Shown here one piece after another: positions 63,530 through 64,000 of a stretch of 64,000 bases of DNA. The translations under genes and the position numbers were made by a program. Location of the stretch: the NCBI GenBank assembly GCA_013396655.1, contig WBMV01004765.1, forward strand, positions 965,671 through 1,029,670, written 5' to 3'. How positions within the stretch are numbered: position 1 is the stretch's first letter; every line of letters starts with the position of its first letter. The stretch is from Campylorhamphus procurvoides (Eukaryota > Chordata > Aves > Passeriformes > Dendrocolaptidae). The notes below the pieces were generated by a model. The model was given only the letters and a program-made list of their open reading frames with translations. It had not been told where the DNA came from and searched no databases.

Positions 63530-63640
63530 TCCTCGCTGGAGGTACATTAGAGTTTTAGTGCAATTAAAACGAAGCAGGAAATATTTTTAGCTAATTGCAC
63601 TGTGCACCTTGAAGGTAATTTGAAGCTGCAGGCAAAAAAA
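63530..63640. other. Conserved-looking non-coding block
   Basis: 'gttttagtgcaattaaaacg' and 'tttttagctaattgcactgt': TTGCAC/GTGCAATTA-type motifs repeat in opposite orientation (GTGCAATTA near 63559 and TAATTGCAC near 63592), forming an imperfect inverted repeat. Confidence 0.3.
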
Positions 63641-64000
63641 ATAAAATATCAGAAGGAGTAATTGAGTGTTGCAAGCTGGGAGTATGTGTTCCTGGCTGCA
63701 TTCTGATTTGGAGGGCTAGAGCAGCTAGGCAAGGTGCTGAACAGGCTTGGCAGAAGAAGAGTGAAGTCTCACTTCTGGGGAACAGTCCCACTATATATAT
63801 GGCACAGGACCAGCTCTGTGAGAGTCGCTGAGGAACCCTGACAGGGATTTCAGGCTGGGAGAAGAGCTGGGGTCTCCTTTTTTTCCTGGAGACAACCCCA
63901 CCCCAGCACCACTCCAACTACCACCTTTCCTGTAGCTGGTGAACAACTACAGACCAAATTCTTACCTCCCAGCCTGGCAGACAGCTGTGGGTTACTGTGT

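Larger units (their letters stand above)
51078..64000 (+). other. 3' UTR intron, extended 3' UTR, or downstream non-coding DNA
   Basis: 13 kb with no recognisable coding exon on either strand. It contains several AATAAA hexamers in the first 2 kb, a weak CR1-like remnant (52118-52181), a T12 tract followed by GGTTGCAG at 51983-52002 that could serve as a 3' splice acceptor, homopolymer A and T runs, and conserved-looking blocks at 56330-56580, 60940-61245 and 63530-63640. I cannot tell from sequence alone where CELF4 transcription ends. Confidence 0.6.

Noticed and set aside
1..64000. A previously undescribed multi-gene system
   Set aside because: Only one gene is detectable, with ordinary vertebrate intron content. 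I found no clusters of novel genes, arrays or mobile-element cargo.

Overview
The window is vertebrate nuclear DNA, most likely from a bird. It has long, AT-rich, non-coding stretches with rare short exons bounded by GT..AG splice sites. It also carries several diverged 3' ends of CR1 LINEs, and where the tail survives it ends in the ATTCTATG-type octamers typical of avian CR1. Nothing bacterial, phage-like, CRISPR-like or operon-like is visible.

One gene can be supported: the 3' half of CELF4 (BRUNOL4), a neuronal CUGBP/ELAV-like RNA-binding protein, on the + strand. Six coding exons can be placed to the base: 3519-3666, 8937-9086, 21327-21389, 23015-23095, 29050-29193 and 50911-51038 (TGA at 51036-51038). 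Joined, they give 714 nt, or 237 codons plus the stop. They encode the alanine/glutamine/proline-rich second half of the divergent linker and the whole third RNA recognition motif (RRM3), ending in the family's NRPY C-terminus. The promoter, the 5' UTR and the exons for RRM1 and RRM2 must lie upstream of base 1. All internal junctions are phase 1, so exons 2 to 5 of this set are each skippable without a frameshift. Exon 5 also has a second in-frame donor 60 nt upstream of its main donor.

Layout: 1-3518 intron; 3519-9086 two linker exons around a 5.3-kb intron with two CR1 fragments; 9087-21326 a 12.2-kb intron; 21327-23095 two small exons 1.6 kb apart; 23096-29049 a 6.0-kb intron with a CR1, a possible older repeat and a conserved-looking block just before RRM3; 29050-29193 the main RRM3 exon; 29194-50910 a 21.7-kb intron with three CR1 fragments, microsatellites and a G-quadruplex-prone tract; 50911-51038 the last coding exon. 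A good splice donor lies 39 nt after the stop, so the last 13 kb is probably a 3' UTR intron, an extended 3' UTR, or downstream non-coding DNA.

I see no second protein-coding gene, no tRNA or rRNA, and no previously undescribed system. The most interesting biology is the conserved-looking alternative-splicing architecture of CELF4 and a set of conserved-looking non-coding blocks in its introns.
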